A DNA stretch of 64,000 nt from Parabacteroides timonensis (GTDB taxonomy: Bacteria; Bacteroidota; Bacteroidia; Bacteroidales; Tannerellaceae), in NCBI RefSeq assembly GCF_900128505.1, contig NZ_LT669941.1, positions 1,486,048-1,550,047 on the forward strand, given 5' to 3'. The position numbers and the translations under genes were made by a program. How positions within the stretch are numbered: the first letter of the stretch is position 1; every line of letters starts with the position of its first letter. Below are positions 45,932 through 54,305 of this stretch, piece after piece. The notes beneath the pieces were generated by a model. It was not told where the DNA came from, did no database searches, and worked only from the letters and a program-made list of their open reading frames with translations.

Positions 45932-46130
45932 CTTGAATCGATTTTATTTTATACGAATAATCTACTCCGAACAAAGCTCCGGCAAACGTGCAAGTTTCTC
46001 CAAAAGCCACCAATACACTATTATGGATCTCTCCTTTCGGAGCTATCCAGAAACCGGAGAAAAGAAGGACAATCCCGCTCAATACGAGCAGGATTGCCAT
46101 TACCAATTGAATTGTCAGTCTCTTTTTCAT
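45915..46130 (-). CDS. Small two-helix membrane protein, holin-like
   Basis: A 71-residue protein with two predicted membrane segments, about 8-30 (I-Q-L-V-M-A-I-L-L-V-L-S-G-I-V-L-L-F) and about 39-58, a basic start (M-K-K-R) and a charged tail (K-S-I-Q-D-E-K-K-N). Size, topology and position directly before an overlapping M15 peptidase gene match a holin in a phage lysis cassette. No family signature supports this beyond topology; it could be a generic small membrane protein of Bacteroidales HU/lysozyme cassettes. Confidence 0.65.
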   Translation of the reverse strand: MKKRLTIQLVMAILLVLSGIVLLFSGFWIAPKGEIHNSVLVAFGETCTFAGALFGVDYSYKIKSIQDEKKN

Positions 46131-46183
46131 ACGTTCCCCCTATCCAACTAATTAATTTTCAACTTTCAATTCTCCACTTTTAA

Positions 46184-46621
46184 TTACTCGATAACAGGAC
46201 GATCGTTTTCTTCCTCTTTTTTCTCTACGACCTTCACATCGTCTTCTTCAAACTTCGCAAGTTCGCTCGTCCAGCGCAGGCTTGCACCCGGCGTAAACAC
46301 GATACGAGCTTTTTTAATCATAGAAGCATTAAATGCATCTTCCGTATCTGCACCTTTTGAACGAAGCGAAAAACGAAAATTACCGAATTCGCCCACCTGC
46401 ACGATACTTCCTGAACGAAGTTCCAAGCCCATCGCCCAGTTTAGTGAGTCGAGAATTGCCTTCACATCAGCACTCGACATCGCCGAACGGCTGGATATCA
46501 ATTCACACAATTTTTCCATATCGCAATAGCTCGATGATTTGGCTACCGCATAGGTTTTCACTTTGTCCTTGTCGTCGCCACTCAGGACCTTACGTTGTAC
46601 CTTTCTGAATTTTAATGCCAT
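46184..46621 (-). CDS. HU-like DNA-binding protein (HU-HIG type)
   Basis: A 145-residue protein of the HU-like family with extended N- and C-termini found in Bacteroidales: A-L-K-F-R-K-V-Q-R-K-V at the start, a dimerisation helix region (M-E-K-L-C-E-L-I-S-S-R-S), and the HU-core-like V-G-E-F-G-N-F-R-F-S. The C-terminus is acidic (E-E-D-D-V-K-V-V-E-K-K-E-E-E-N). Genes of this type commonly stand next to small lysozyme/amidase cassettes in Bacteroidales, as here, where the holin-like, M15 and spanin-like genes follow. A TAnnTTTG match (TACCTTTG, minus strand 46667-46674) lies 46 bp upstream. Confidence 0.85.
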   Translation of the reverse strand: MALKFRKVQRKVLSGDDKDKVKTYAVAKSSSYCDMEKLCELISSRSAMSSADVKAILDSLNWAMGLELRSGSIVQVGEFGNFRFSLRSKGADTEDAFNASMIKKARIVFTPGASLRWTSELAKFEEDDVKVVEKKEEENDRPVIE

Positions 46622-46830
46622 ACCTTTAATTTTAAATGATTATGCAGTTGTTTCCGGGGAACGATACAAAGGTATGGGCAACCAGATATGTTAAAAACGC
46701 AATAATCTCTTCTGATAAAACACTATACTGCAATGCATTACAATCTTAAAATACTTTAAACACCTCTTTTTAGCGACTCTTCACTACGGTCTGTTTTACG
46801 CTTTATTTAACTTTTATAAACTATTTAGTA

Positions 46831-47316
46831 TCAGCCGTTGTAGTCATCCTTAATTTTTGTTTTGCCTGATAATATCAATACATCTTCAGGAGTAGTCTTT
46901 TCTTTACTGATTTTTTCACTCAAGGTTTTAATTTTTTCGGAAAAGTCGAAGCAGATTACCACAGACATAGCCAGGCGACTCAATGATGTTTTTGCGGTAC
47001 GCTCTACCGCTTCTATCAGATGAAGCATTCGAATAAACAAGGTAGGATAGCGAAGTGTATACCGGATATGGCCCATCACGGTTTTTTGTTGCATAAAGTC
47101 GGCATATGCCTGTCGGTCATGGATAATCACTTCTTCTATAAAATTCCGCTGATAATCAGGCAACACCGACCAGGTTATAAAAGAAATCTTATAGATTTTC
47201 TCACGTAATCGTTTTCTCCCGTCTTCCGACATGGCATCTAAACTACGATTAAATTCATCCACATCAGGAAGTTTTCCATTGGGAAACAATGCCTCAAACT
47301 TGTTTCTTTTTTTCAT
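46831..47316 (-). CDS. Hypothetical protein, 161 aa
   Basis: Not recognised. The protein is 161 residues, mostly helical and charged, with no signal peptide; a weakly hydrophobic stretch near 112-123 (L-S-R-L-A-M-S-V-V-I-C-F) does not look like a firm membrane helix. It begins M-K-K-R-N-K-F-E-A-L-F-P and has an E-K-I-K-T-L-S-E-K-I-S-K-E-K helix near the end. It lies between two HU-type genes, about 200 bp before the HU-HIG gene and after the terminator of the classical HU gene. The start codon context and codon use look normal for a real gene. Bases 46622-46830 hold no other feature. Confidence 0.75.
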   Translation of the reverse strand: MKKRNKFEALFPNGKLPDVDEFNRSLDAMSEDGRKRLREKIYKISFITWSVLPDYQRNFIEEVIIHDRQAYADFMQQKTVMGHIRYTLRYPTLFIRMLHLIEAVERTAKTSLSRLAMSVVICFDFSEKIKTLSEKISKEKTTPEDVLILSGKTKIKDDYNG

Positions 47317-47349
47317 AAGCAGAATAAGATTAGTTTCATTTTAAATAAA

Positions 47350-47390
47350 AAAGAGGGTCACTACAAAATCTCATTTTGTAGCCCCTCTTT
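47350..47390 (-). terminator. Rho-independent terminator after the HU gene
   Basis: AAAGAGGG (47350-47357) pairs with CCCTCTTT (47383-47390), and CTACAAAAT pairs with ATTTTGTAG inside, with a small internal mismatch. On the minus strand the stem runs into TTTTTTATTT. It lies 55 bp past the HU stop at 47445. Confidence 0.85.
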
Positions 47391-47444
47391 AATCGAATAG
47401 TAACATAAATAGCCCTATATCCGGACTGTAATTATCTTTGTATA

Positions 47445-47720
47445 TCAAGGATTTAAATTCTCCAACAATAATTTTCCAGGTCTAAACTTCACACTCGTAC
47501 GCGGTTTTATCATACAAGTTTCACCGGTACGAGGATTACGCCCTTGTCGTTCGGTCTGTTTCCATGGTTCAAAGGTTCCAAAGCCCTGAAGCATTATTGC
47601 ATCATCCTGTTTCAATGCGTCTGAAATAATTTCTTCAAAGGCATTTACATATTTCCGTGAAATATATTGAGGAATCCCCAACTTTCCGGTCAATTTGTTT
47701 ACTAAATCGTTCTTATTCAT
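47445..47720 (-). CDS. HU-family DNA-binding protein
   Basis: From the ATG at 47720 (M-N-K-N-D-L-V-N-K-L) this is a 91-residue classical HU protein. The frame extends further upstream to 47783, but that adds an unneeded leader. The conserved G-F-G-T-F-E and G-R-N-P-R-T-G-E motifs and the P-G-K near the end are intact, so DNA bending/binding should be normal. It lies 92 bp downstream of the last adhesin gene, with no terminator seen between, so it might be transcribed with the fimbrial locus, but independent expression is equally possible. Confidence 0.93.
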   Translation of the reverse strand: MNKNDLVNKLTGKLGIPQYISRKYVNAFEEIISDALKQDDAIMLQGFGTFEPWKQTERQGRNPRTGETCMIKPRTSVKFRPGKLLLENLNP

Positions 47721-47812
47721 ATATTCTGTTTTAATAATTATGTTTTTTATAAAATTATTCAGCGAAATATTCTTCCTGTTCAAGGAACATTTCTATCCAT
47801 ATCTCCCATATA

Positions 47813-50086
47813 TTAATAAGTACCCCGAACACACAAGACATTATTACTGTTATCATTCCAACTATTATTACCTGTCGCTCCATTATTCATATTTACATAG
47901 GGAGCCCAAGGAGGGGTATCACCATTATCAGCCCAATATTTGCCGGATAAAGAGACATTTCCTATTTCACTTTTTCCATTGTAGATAGCCATTAACTCAT
48001 TTTTTGATGGTAATCTCCAATCACTATATCCTAAATCCGATAAGTTATTACAATAAGGCCGTGCCTCATTACCATTCCCACGATACCACCCATTTCCTCT
48101 CTGTGCTTTACTCACCATCAAAGAGGTTGTTCCCGGTACATAATTATTACCGTTTTTAGGTTGAGAGATCGTAATATCGAACGTACGAGCCGGTTCAGCA
48201 CCTGTTACGGAAAGTGTAAAAACTGCTGACCGGGCAACTGTGGCACTTTGCTTAGCTGTTACAACAAACTTTCCATTCGCTACATCGATTCCAGAAAAAG
48301 AAAAATCTGTAAAACCGGACTTTTTAGTAACAGTCCACTGTAGCCCTTCAGTTGCAGTTATCCCAGAAACAGTAATGTTCCCTCCCACAGCCGGTATTGT
48401 TCCACCATTAGCCGGCACAGTTATATTAGAGGGCTGTTGCGTTATGGCAGCAATCTGCTTTTCAAGAGCAGCGTCCGTTCCACTTATAGCATTCCCGGCT
48501 TTTACAAATAGATATCCCGTTCGGGTCGAGGCATTGGGATTTACAGTTACCGTATAAGAAACTGTCGGCGTAGTAGTAGCATTTGAAACTACACCGGTAG
48601 TAGTACCTGTCAAAGTCAACCAGTCGATAGCCTCAGACAATGCCCATGAAAGACCTTCTGTGGCAGAAAAAGAATATTCGGTGTCCGAATGAGGAATACC
48701 CTCAGGACCTATCGTCTTATTTTTAGAGGTAGCCGACAAAACCGAACCTTTTTGCTTTACCGTAACGCTTTTTCCTGCTATTGTAAAACTTTGACTACGT
48801 TCTGTTGAACTCGGATTTGCAGTCACTGCCGTAAACTTCACCGGAGCAGGGCCGGTAAAATTCAATGCTCCACCCGCAGCACCATTTGTTTTCCCATCTA
48901 CTAATGCCGATAACCAGTCCGGTAATGTAATCGTCCACGCAGCTCCCGGACGGGCGGTAGCCTGAATGGTTGTTGTCGAGTTAACCGCGGCATCTATATC
49001 AGTCGGAGCCACAATATCAGGAACCGTGACCGACACGCGAGGATCGGACAAATCAATTCCGCTCAAGGTCAGATTCACGACATAAGGAGTATTCCGTTTC
49101 AGATTATAATCATTGAAATCATTACCCGGATATATACGAAAAGAAACATCCGCATAAGTAGTTCCATTTACAGTGGCATCCCCGACAAGCTCGATATAAG
49201 TAGCATGCGGCACAGAAGCAGAACTTCCTCTTTTCTCACGTGCAGAAGTAGCATAACCGTCTTTTCCATTAGTAATAACACCTGCCATATTTTCAGGCAT
49301 ATACCAGCTAAATGAAGCAGAAGTACCGGCCGGAATTGTTTTAGTAAATACCTGATAGGCCGTTCCTATTACTTGTCCGGCTGGTTCCATACACTGTATT
49401 TGTGTTGGAACGTCATATAAGGATAAGCGTTTAGGAGTAAAACTAAAACCGGATTTGATAGTATAATTCAACTGAACTTTTGTAAGCATACGCGATAATA
49501 CTACTGACTGTTTATAATTTATTGATATAGATTGATTATCTAGCTGTGCGATGTTCGCACAGCTAAGGTTTACCGGTAAACCTTCTGAGGTGGTAAGACC
49601 TCCGGTTCCCGTTGTATAATCGATCTTTGTTTCATTAAATGCTGTTAATGTTGCAACCTTACCCAAATTACCGGCATTGCCGACAAAGCGAAGGAAACAA
49701 TCAGGAGACTCTTTCAGCTGGACCTGGATTTCATTTCCTGTTACATCTGTCAGATAATGAGATATCAACAAATTCCCAGAAGCATCATACTGACCCAACC
49801 AAAGAGTTTTTACTAAACTTTCATCTACACCGGACGCTTTGGTTGCTACTTCTGCTATTTCAGAGATTATCTCAGAAGACATTGTTCCCATTTCATCTTC
49901 TTCTGATGTGAATGCCACACTACGTGTTACAGGAGTCACTTCACCCGATAATGTGAAATTAAAACAAACATCCACATCCTTCATTCCTGAACCTAAAAGC
50001 TGATCCTTTACCATATCATCGGAACAACCGCATAATAAAGAAAAGACACAAGCTAATAAAATATACAATTTATTCATTTTCTTCAT
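47813..50086 (-). CDS. Putative fimbrial tip adhesin 1: pilin-like (DUF4906-like) / BACON-like / WRLP-RCVR C-terminal domain, lipoprotein
   Basis: From the ATG at 50086 the protein has 757 residues; the frame extends to 50122 into the previous gene. It has a lipoprotein signal (L-L-C-G-C), a pilin-like N-terminal region (about 35-370) with a V-T-R-S-V site at 53-57, then two to three BACON-like immunoglobulin repeats (about 370-660; G-L-S-W-A-L, I-D-W-L-T-L), and a C-terminal domain of about 70 residues (S-D-W-R-L-P-S-K-N-E-L ... N-V-L-C-V-R) like the DUF1566/Lcl-C fold found in adhesins. The tail is asparagine-rich. It is the last of four tandem paralogues below a fimbrillin cluster. Role inferred: alternative tip subunit binding a host or bacterial ligand. 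Confidence 0.8.
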   Translation of the reverse strand: MKKMNKLYILLACVFSLLCGCSDDMVKDQLLGSGMKDVDVCFNFTLSGEVTPVTRSVAFTSEEDEMGTMSSEIISEIAEVATKASGVDESLVKTLWLGQYDASGNLLISHYLTDVTGNEIQVQLKESPDCFLRFVGNAGNLGKVATLTAFNETKIDYTTGTGGLTTSEGLPVNLSCANIAQLDNQSISINYKQSVVLSRMLTKVQLNYTIKSGFSFTPKRLSLYDVPTQIQCMEPAGQVIGTAYQVFTKTIPAGTSASFSWYMPENMAGVITNGKDGYATSAREKRGSSASVPHATYIELVGDATVNGTTYADVSFRIYPGNDFNDYNLKRNTPYVVNLTLSGIDLSDPRVSVTVPDIVAPTDIDAAVNSTTTIQATARPGAAWTITLPDWLSALVDGKTNGAAGGALNFTGPAPVKFTAVTANPSSTERSQSFTIAGKSVTVKQKGSVLSATSKNKTIGPEGIPHSDTEYSFSATEGLSWALSEAIDWLTLTGTTTGVVSNATTTPTVSYTVTVNPNASTRTGYLFVKAGNAISGTDAALEKQIAAITQQPSNITVPANGGTIPAVGGNITVSGITATEGLQWTVTKKSGFTDFSFSGIDVANGKFVVTAKQSATVARSAVFTLSVTGAEPARTFDITISQPKNGNNYVPGTTSLMVSKAQRGNGWYRGNGNEARPYCNNLSDLGYSDWRLPSKNELMAIYNGKSEIGNVSLSGKYWADNGDTPPWAPYVNMNNGATGNNSWNDNSNNVLCVRGTY
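49542..49584. repeat. Paired palindromes inside adhesin 1
   Basis: AGCTGTGCGA-TGT-TCGCACAGCT (49542-49564, 10-bp arms) is followed directly by the perfect 20-bp palindrome AAGGTTTACCGGTAAACCTT (49565-49584). It is in frame within the coding sequence (L-P-V-N-L-S-C-A-N-I-A-Q-L). Equivalent pairs are in adhesins 2 and 3. Confidence 0.85.
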
Positions 50087-50100
50087 ACACTTCTTACTAA

Positions 50101-52104
50101 TTAATTGACAGTACGGACACACCGAACGTTTTGATACTGTGATCCTCCCGATACATGATTATACCAATCCTGAACTCCATTGGAAAAATTTACCCCCATA
50201 CGATAAATATCAGTATTATTATCAATAGAACTACTCCAAAATTTTCCTCCTGGACTCGCAATACCTAATGCTTCTCTGTATTTATACATTGTCCAAAGTT
50301 CAATCATTGTTGGTAACCTCCAACCATTACCTAAACCATTACAATAAGATTCTGAAGCAGGAAATCTTTGACCTGTCAAATAGGATGTATTCACTTCTAT
50401 TTTATCCGCATAATCCTTTGGATAATTAAGGGATGACGCCCCACTTCTATCAGCTTCCTTTACATATAAGATCTTGCCTTGAGCAACTCCCTGTCTTAAA
50501 TCCACGGTAGCAGTGCGAGACGGATCAGCTCCTGTCACGGAAATTGTATAAGATGCGGTGCGGGCTGCTTTACCGGAATTATTCGATGCAGTATAGATTA
50601 TAGTTGCGGTTCCGGAGCCTGAAGTTTGACTGGGAGTAAACCCGGTACCTCCACCTGTTATTGTCCACGGCAGACCTGCTGTTGCCGTTATGATTGAACT
50701 AAAAGTCCCCCCGGTATTTGAAAGATCCGCAACGCTTAAAGGTTCCACAGAAAAGGAAGAGCCATCCTGGTTCAGATTAAATTTATCATCCCCTATTGTA
50801 AACGGGAGGGTGCGAACTACAGGGTTAGGATTGGCTGTAACAGCTTTGAATGTAACAAGGGCAGGGCCACTAGAATCGACTGTATTTCCGGCTTCTGTTG
50901 TTTTTCCGTCAATTAAAACTGACAACCAATCAGGTAATACAATCGACCAATTTGTTCCGGGACGCAAAGTTATTTGAAGATCACTGGTTGAATTGATAGC
51001 CGCATCCATATCAGCCGGTGCCACCATATCAGGCACCACCACAGATACACGGGGATCAGACAGGTCGATCCCGCTCAGTGTCAGGTTCACAATATAAGGA
51101 GTGTTACGCTTCAAGTTATAATCATTCATTCCGTTACCCGGATACAACCGGAAAGAGACATCCTTATAGCTCGTTCCATTCACTGTCGCGTCTCCTATCA
51201 ATTCGATATAAGTCGCATTCGGTACAGAGACTGTACTTCCTTTCTTATCACGCATAGAAGCTGCATAACCGTCTTTTCCGCTGGCTATAATACCCGCTTT
51301 GTTTTCAGGCATATACCATTCGACTGTTCCACTAGCATCCGATGAAGGAGTTACCATAAAACTCTGATACGCCACACCTGATACCTGGCCGGTAGGTTCA
51401 TTACATTGCATCTGTGTAGGAACACTACGCAGATACAACTGCTTTAGCGTAAATGTGAAACCGGACTTTATCGTATAATTCAACTGTATTTTTGTTACCA
51501 TACGCGTTAATGCTACTGACTGTTTATAATTTATTGATATATACTGATCATCAAGCTGTGCGAATATCGCACAGCTTTGGTTTACCGGTAAACCTGCCGA
51601 AGTAGTAAGACCTCCTGTTCCATAATTTATCTTTGTATCATTGAATGCTGTTAATGTTGGAATCTTTCCCAAATCACCTGCATTCCCCACAAAACGAAGG
51701 GAACTATTGGGAGATTCTTTCAACTGAATCTCAACCTCGTTTCCTGTTATATCGGTCAGATAATGAGCGATCAACAAATTGCCCGAAGCATCATACTGAC
51801 CAAGCCAAAGAGTTTTTACTGTACTTTCGTCTACACCGGAGGTTTTAGTTTTAACAGGTAAAACCTCAGGGATAGAATCTGAAGAAGACGAACCCAATTC
51901 ATCTTCCCCCGAGGTGAATGCAATACTACGCGTCACAGGAGAAACTTCTCCAACCAAAGAAAAAGTAAAACGTACATTTACGTCTCGCAACCCAATCCCA
52001 TTATCGACATTTCTTTCCATATCGCCCGTACAACCAATGTACAAAAAGCAGGTTAATGTTAATGCCAATGACAGATACAGTTTAGTCAAATATATTACTT
52101 TCAT
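50101..52104 (-). CDS. Putative fimbrial tip adhesin 2 (tandem paralogue), lipoprotein
   Basis: A 667-residue paralogue of the neighbouring adhesins. It has a lipoprotein signal (Y-I-G-C-T), V-T-R-S-I at 57-61, a pilin-like region to about 390, one fewer BACON-like repeat than adhesin 1, and the C-terminal domain N-G-W-R-L-P-T-M-I-E-L ... F-W-S-S ... Q-N-V-R-C-V-R. Its middle pilin-like region is nearly identical at the DNA level to adhesin 3 over 296 bp (51215-51510), while the ends diverge, pointing to recombination. It lies 14 bp upstream of adhesin 1. The ligand is unknown. Confidence 0.8.
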   Translation of the reverse strand: MKVIYLTKLYLSLALTLTCFLYIGCTGDMERNVDNGIGLRDVNVRFTFSLVGEVSPVTRSIAFTSGEDELGSSSSDSIPEVLPVKTKTSGVDESTVKTLWLGQYDASGNLLIAHYLTDITGNEVEIQLKESPNSSLRFVGNAGDLGKIPTLTAFNDTKINYGTGGLTTSAGLPVNQSCAIFAQLDDQYISINYKQSVALTRMVTKIQLNYTIKSGFTFTLKQLYLRSVPTQMQCNEPTGQVSGVAYQSFMVTPSSDASGTVEWYMPENKAGIIASGKDGYAASMRDKKGSTVSVPNATYIELIGDATVNGTSYKDVSFRLYPGNGMNDYNLKRNTPYIVNLTLSGIDLSDPRVSVVVPDMVAPADMDAAINSTSDLQITLRPGTNWSIVLPDWLSVLIDGKTTEAGNTVDSSGPALVTFKAVTANPNPVVRTLPFTIGDDKFNLNQDGSSFSVEPLSVADLSNTGGTFSSIITATAGLPWTITGGGTGFTPSQTSGSGTATIIYTASNNSGKAARTASYTISVTGADPSRTATVDLRQGVAQGKILYVKEADRSGASSLNYPKDYADKIEVNTSYLTGQRFPASESYCNGLGNGWRLPTMIELWTMYKYREALGIASPGGKFWSSSIDNNTDIYRMGVNFSNGVQDWYNHVSGGSQYQNVRCVRTVN
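51553..51594. repeat. Paired palindromes inside adhesin 2
   Basis: AAGCTGTGCGA-ATA-TCGCACAGCTT (51553-51577, 11-bp arms) is followed by the 16-bp palindrome GGTTTACCGGTAAACC (51579-51594), at the same codon positions as in adhesins 1 and 3. Confidence 0.85.
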
Positions 52105-52170
52105 CTCAAACTAATTAATTTACAATTACATATAATACATATTTGATAACCTTTCAGTAATCTTTAAGCT

Positions 52171-54285
52171 TTAATCGTTTTTGTCTCGGACACAGCGAAC
52201 ATACCGAAGTGTATTTATAATGTTCCAATAGTCGTAGGATCCATTAGCAAAATTTTTTGTGCATCTTTCATTTCCAAATCTATGATTCGAACTACTCCAG
52301 TAATGGTCATTCATGAACGCCGCGACTCCATTTTTCATTAATGTAGTCTGATTTTCATACATAGCATGCAGTTCGATTAAAGTAGGTACACGCCATCCTC
52401 CACTTTTATTTTTACAGTAACTAACCGCAGCGGCATAATTAGCGCATCTTGATCCTCGTTCGGTCTTCTCGACTTCAATTATGTATTCCTTAGTCAGCGT
52501 ACGAGTCTGAGAATTTCCGTTCAAATCAGAGCCTGTTATTTCGGTAGATGATCCGCCGTCATAATTAAATATACGGTAATTGCTATTGGGAGGCCCGTTC
52601 TTTTTAAAACTTTCAACAATTGCATTATTTATAGTGACCACATTAGTTCCCGCCTCTTGAATGGCTTTTACCGTAACTTTACGAACCGGATCCGCACCTA
52701 CTACCGATACAGTAAATGAATCTAAACGTTCTGCACCGGTATTAGCAGACGCCGTAAACGTAAGTACAGCATCACCACTGCCACTAGTGGGGCTCACAGT
52801 GATACCATTATTTGTTTCAGAGGATACAGTCCATTTTAAACCGGCAGTAGCAGTTACCGAACCGACAGCACTACTATTTACCTCTTTAGTTATTTTTGTA
52901 ATCGTACCGGCAGCAGTAAACACTGATGCTTCTTGAATCACCTCAATATTTTTGTCAATTCCATTAACATCTATATCAAAAGATATCTTTCTGTCTTTCG
53001 CGTCCGGATTGGCTGAAACAGCTTTAAACAAGACTTCTGCCGGACCTTTATAATTGAGGATTCCACTTGAAGGCACATTTTCTTTTCCATCCACTACTGC
53101 CGACAACCAGTCTGGCAATGCGATTACCCAAGCTACCCCCGGACGAGTCGTCACCTGTAGGGTTGTCGTTGAGTCAATCGCAGCATCTATAGCTGCCGGA
53201 GCTACAATATCGGGAACCGTGACCGACACACGGGGATCAGAGAAGTCAATACCACTCAAGGTCAGATTCACGACATAAGGAGTATTCCGTTTCAGATTAT
53301 AATCATTGATACCGTTACCGGGATAAATACGGAAAGAGACATCCTTATAGGTAGTTCCATTTACAGTGGCATCCCCGACAAGCTCGATATAAGTAGCATT
53401 CGGTACAGAGACTGTACTTCCTTTCTTATCACGCATAGAAGCTGCATAGCCGTCTTTTCCGCTGGCTATAATACCCGCTTTGTTTTCAGGCATATACCAT
53501 TCGACTGTTCCACTGGCATCCGATGAAGGAGTTACTGTAAAACTCTGATACGCCACACCTGGTACCTGGCCGGTAGGTTCATTACATTGCATCTGTGTAG
53601 GAACACTACGCAGATACAGCTGCTTTAGCGTAAATGTGAAACCGGACTTTATCGTATAATTCAACTGTATTTTTGTCACCATACGCGTTAATTGAATTGT
53701 CTGTTCATAATTTATTGATATAGATTGATTATCTAGTTGTGCGAATATCGCACAACTAAGGTTTACCGGTAAACCTGCCGAAGTAGTTAGACCTCCCGTT
53801 CCTGTTACATAATTTATCTTTGTTTCATTGAATTCGGTCAACGTCGCAATCTTTCCCAAATCCCCTACATTTCCAACAAAGCGAAGAGAACAGTTTGGAG
53901 ACTCTTTCAATTGAACCTGGACCGTATTCCCTGTTACATCATTCAAATAATGAGAGATCAATAAATTACCGGAAGCATCATACTGACCCAACCAAAGAGT
54001 TTTTACCGAGTTTTCATTGACGCTCATCGCTTTGGTTGCCATCTTTGATATTTCAGTAGTTATTTCAGAAGGGTCAGATCCCAACTCTTCTTTTGATGTG
54101 AATGCCACACTACGTGTTATAGGGGTAACTTCGCCCTCTAATGTGAAATTAAAACAAACATTCACATTTTTCATTTCTGCTGCCAACTTAGATTCTGTAC
54201 CATCATCACAACTTAATAAAAATAAGGAAGTCGCTACAAAAAACAGAGTCAACCCATTTACTATATATTTCTTTTGTTCCATCAT
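52171..54285 (-). CDS. Putative fimbrial tip adhesin 3 (tandem paralogue, mosaic), lipoprotein
   Basis: A 704-residue lipoprotein (L-L-S-C-D-D). It has I-T-R-S-V before the pilin-like region, then BACON-like repeats (about 380-560) and the C-terminal domain G-G-W-R-V-P-T-L-I-E-L ... Y-W-S-S-S ... Y-V-R-C-V-R. At the DNA level it is a mosaic: 53348-53396 matches adhesin 1 exactly, while 53396-53691 matches adhesin 2 almost exactly. A 66-bp spacer separates it from adhesin 2. The likely role is as for the other three: a tip or accessory adhesin of a type V pilus. Confidence 0.8.
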   Translation of the reverse strand: MMEQKKYIVNGLTLFFVATSLFLLSCDDGTESKLAAEMKNVNVCFNFTLEGEVTPITRSVAFTSKEELGSDPSEITTEISKMATKAMSVNENSVKTLWLGQYDASGNLLISHYLNDVTGNTVQVQLKESPNCSLRFVGNVGDLGKIATLTEFNETKINYVTGTGGLTTSAGLPVNLSCAIFAQLDNQSISINYEQTIQLTRMVTKIQLNYTIKSGFTFTLKQLYLRSVPTQMQCNEPTGQVPGVAYQSFTVTPSSDASGTVEWYMPENKAGIIASGKDGYAASMRDKKGSTVSVPNATYIELVGDATVNGTTYKDVSFRIYPGNGINDYNLKRNTPYVVNLTLSGIDFSDPRVSVTVPDIVAPAAIDAAIDSTTTLQVTTRPGVAWVIALPDWLSAVVDGKENVPSSGILNYKGPAEVLFKAVSANPDAKDRKISFDIDVNGIDKNIEVIQEASVFTAAGTITKITKEVNSSAVGSVTATAGLKWTVSSETNNGITVSPTSGSGDAVLTFTASANTGAERLDSFTVSVVGADPVRKVTVKAIQEAGTNVVTINNAIVESFKKNGPPNSNYRIFNYDGGSSTEITGSDLNGNSQTRTLTKEYIIEVEKTERGSRCANYAAAVSYCKNKSGGWRVPTLIELHAMYENQTTLMKNGVAAFMNDHYWSSSNHRFGNERCTKNFANGSYDYWNIINTLRYVRCVRDKND
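53734..53775. repeat. Paired palindromes inside adhesin 3, with symmetrical synonymous changes
   Basis: TAGTTGTGCGA-ATA-TCGCACAACTA (53734-53758, 11-bp arms), then GGTTTACCGGTAAACC (53760-53775). Compared with adhesins 1 and 2, one arm has GC-to-AT at one base and the other arm has the matching change, so the symmetry is kept; both changes are synonymous (Ser AGC to AGT, Gln CAG to CAA). Confidence 0.85.
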
Positions 54286-54305
54286 TTTTCTTATTAAAAC
54301 ACAAG

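Noticed and set aside
45036..47720. Intact prophage
   Set aside because: Apart from the lysis-like cassette there are no integrase, terminase, capsid, tail or repressor genes, so a full prophage is not supported.
47813..47960. Asparagine-rich C-terminal tail of adhesin 1 as a diversity-generating retroelement variable region
   Set aside because: The tail is rich in AAT codons and the C-terminal domain could be lectin-like, but the backbone between the four tails is not the near-identical template-derived sequence such systems give, and no reverse transcriptase or template repeat is in the window. A genome search for a reverse transcriptase with a matching repeat would settle it.
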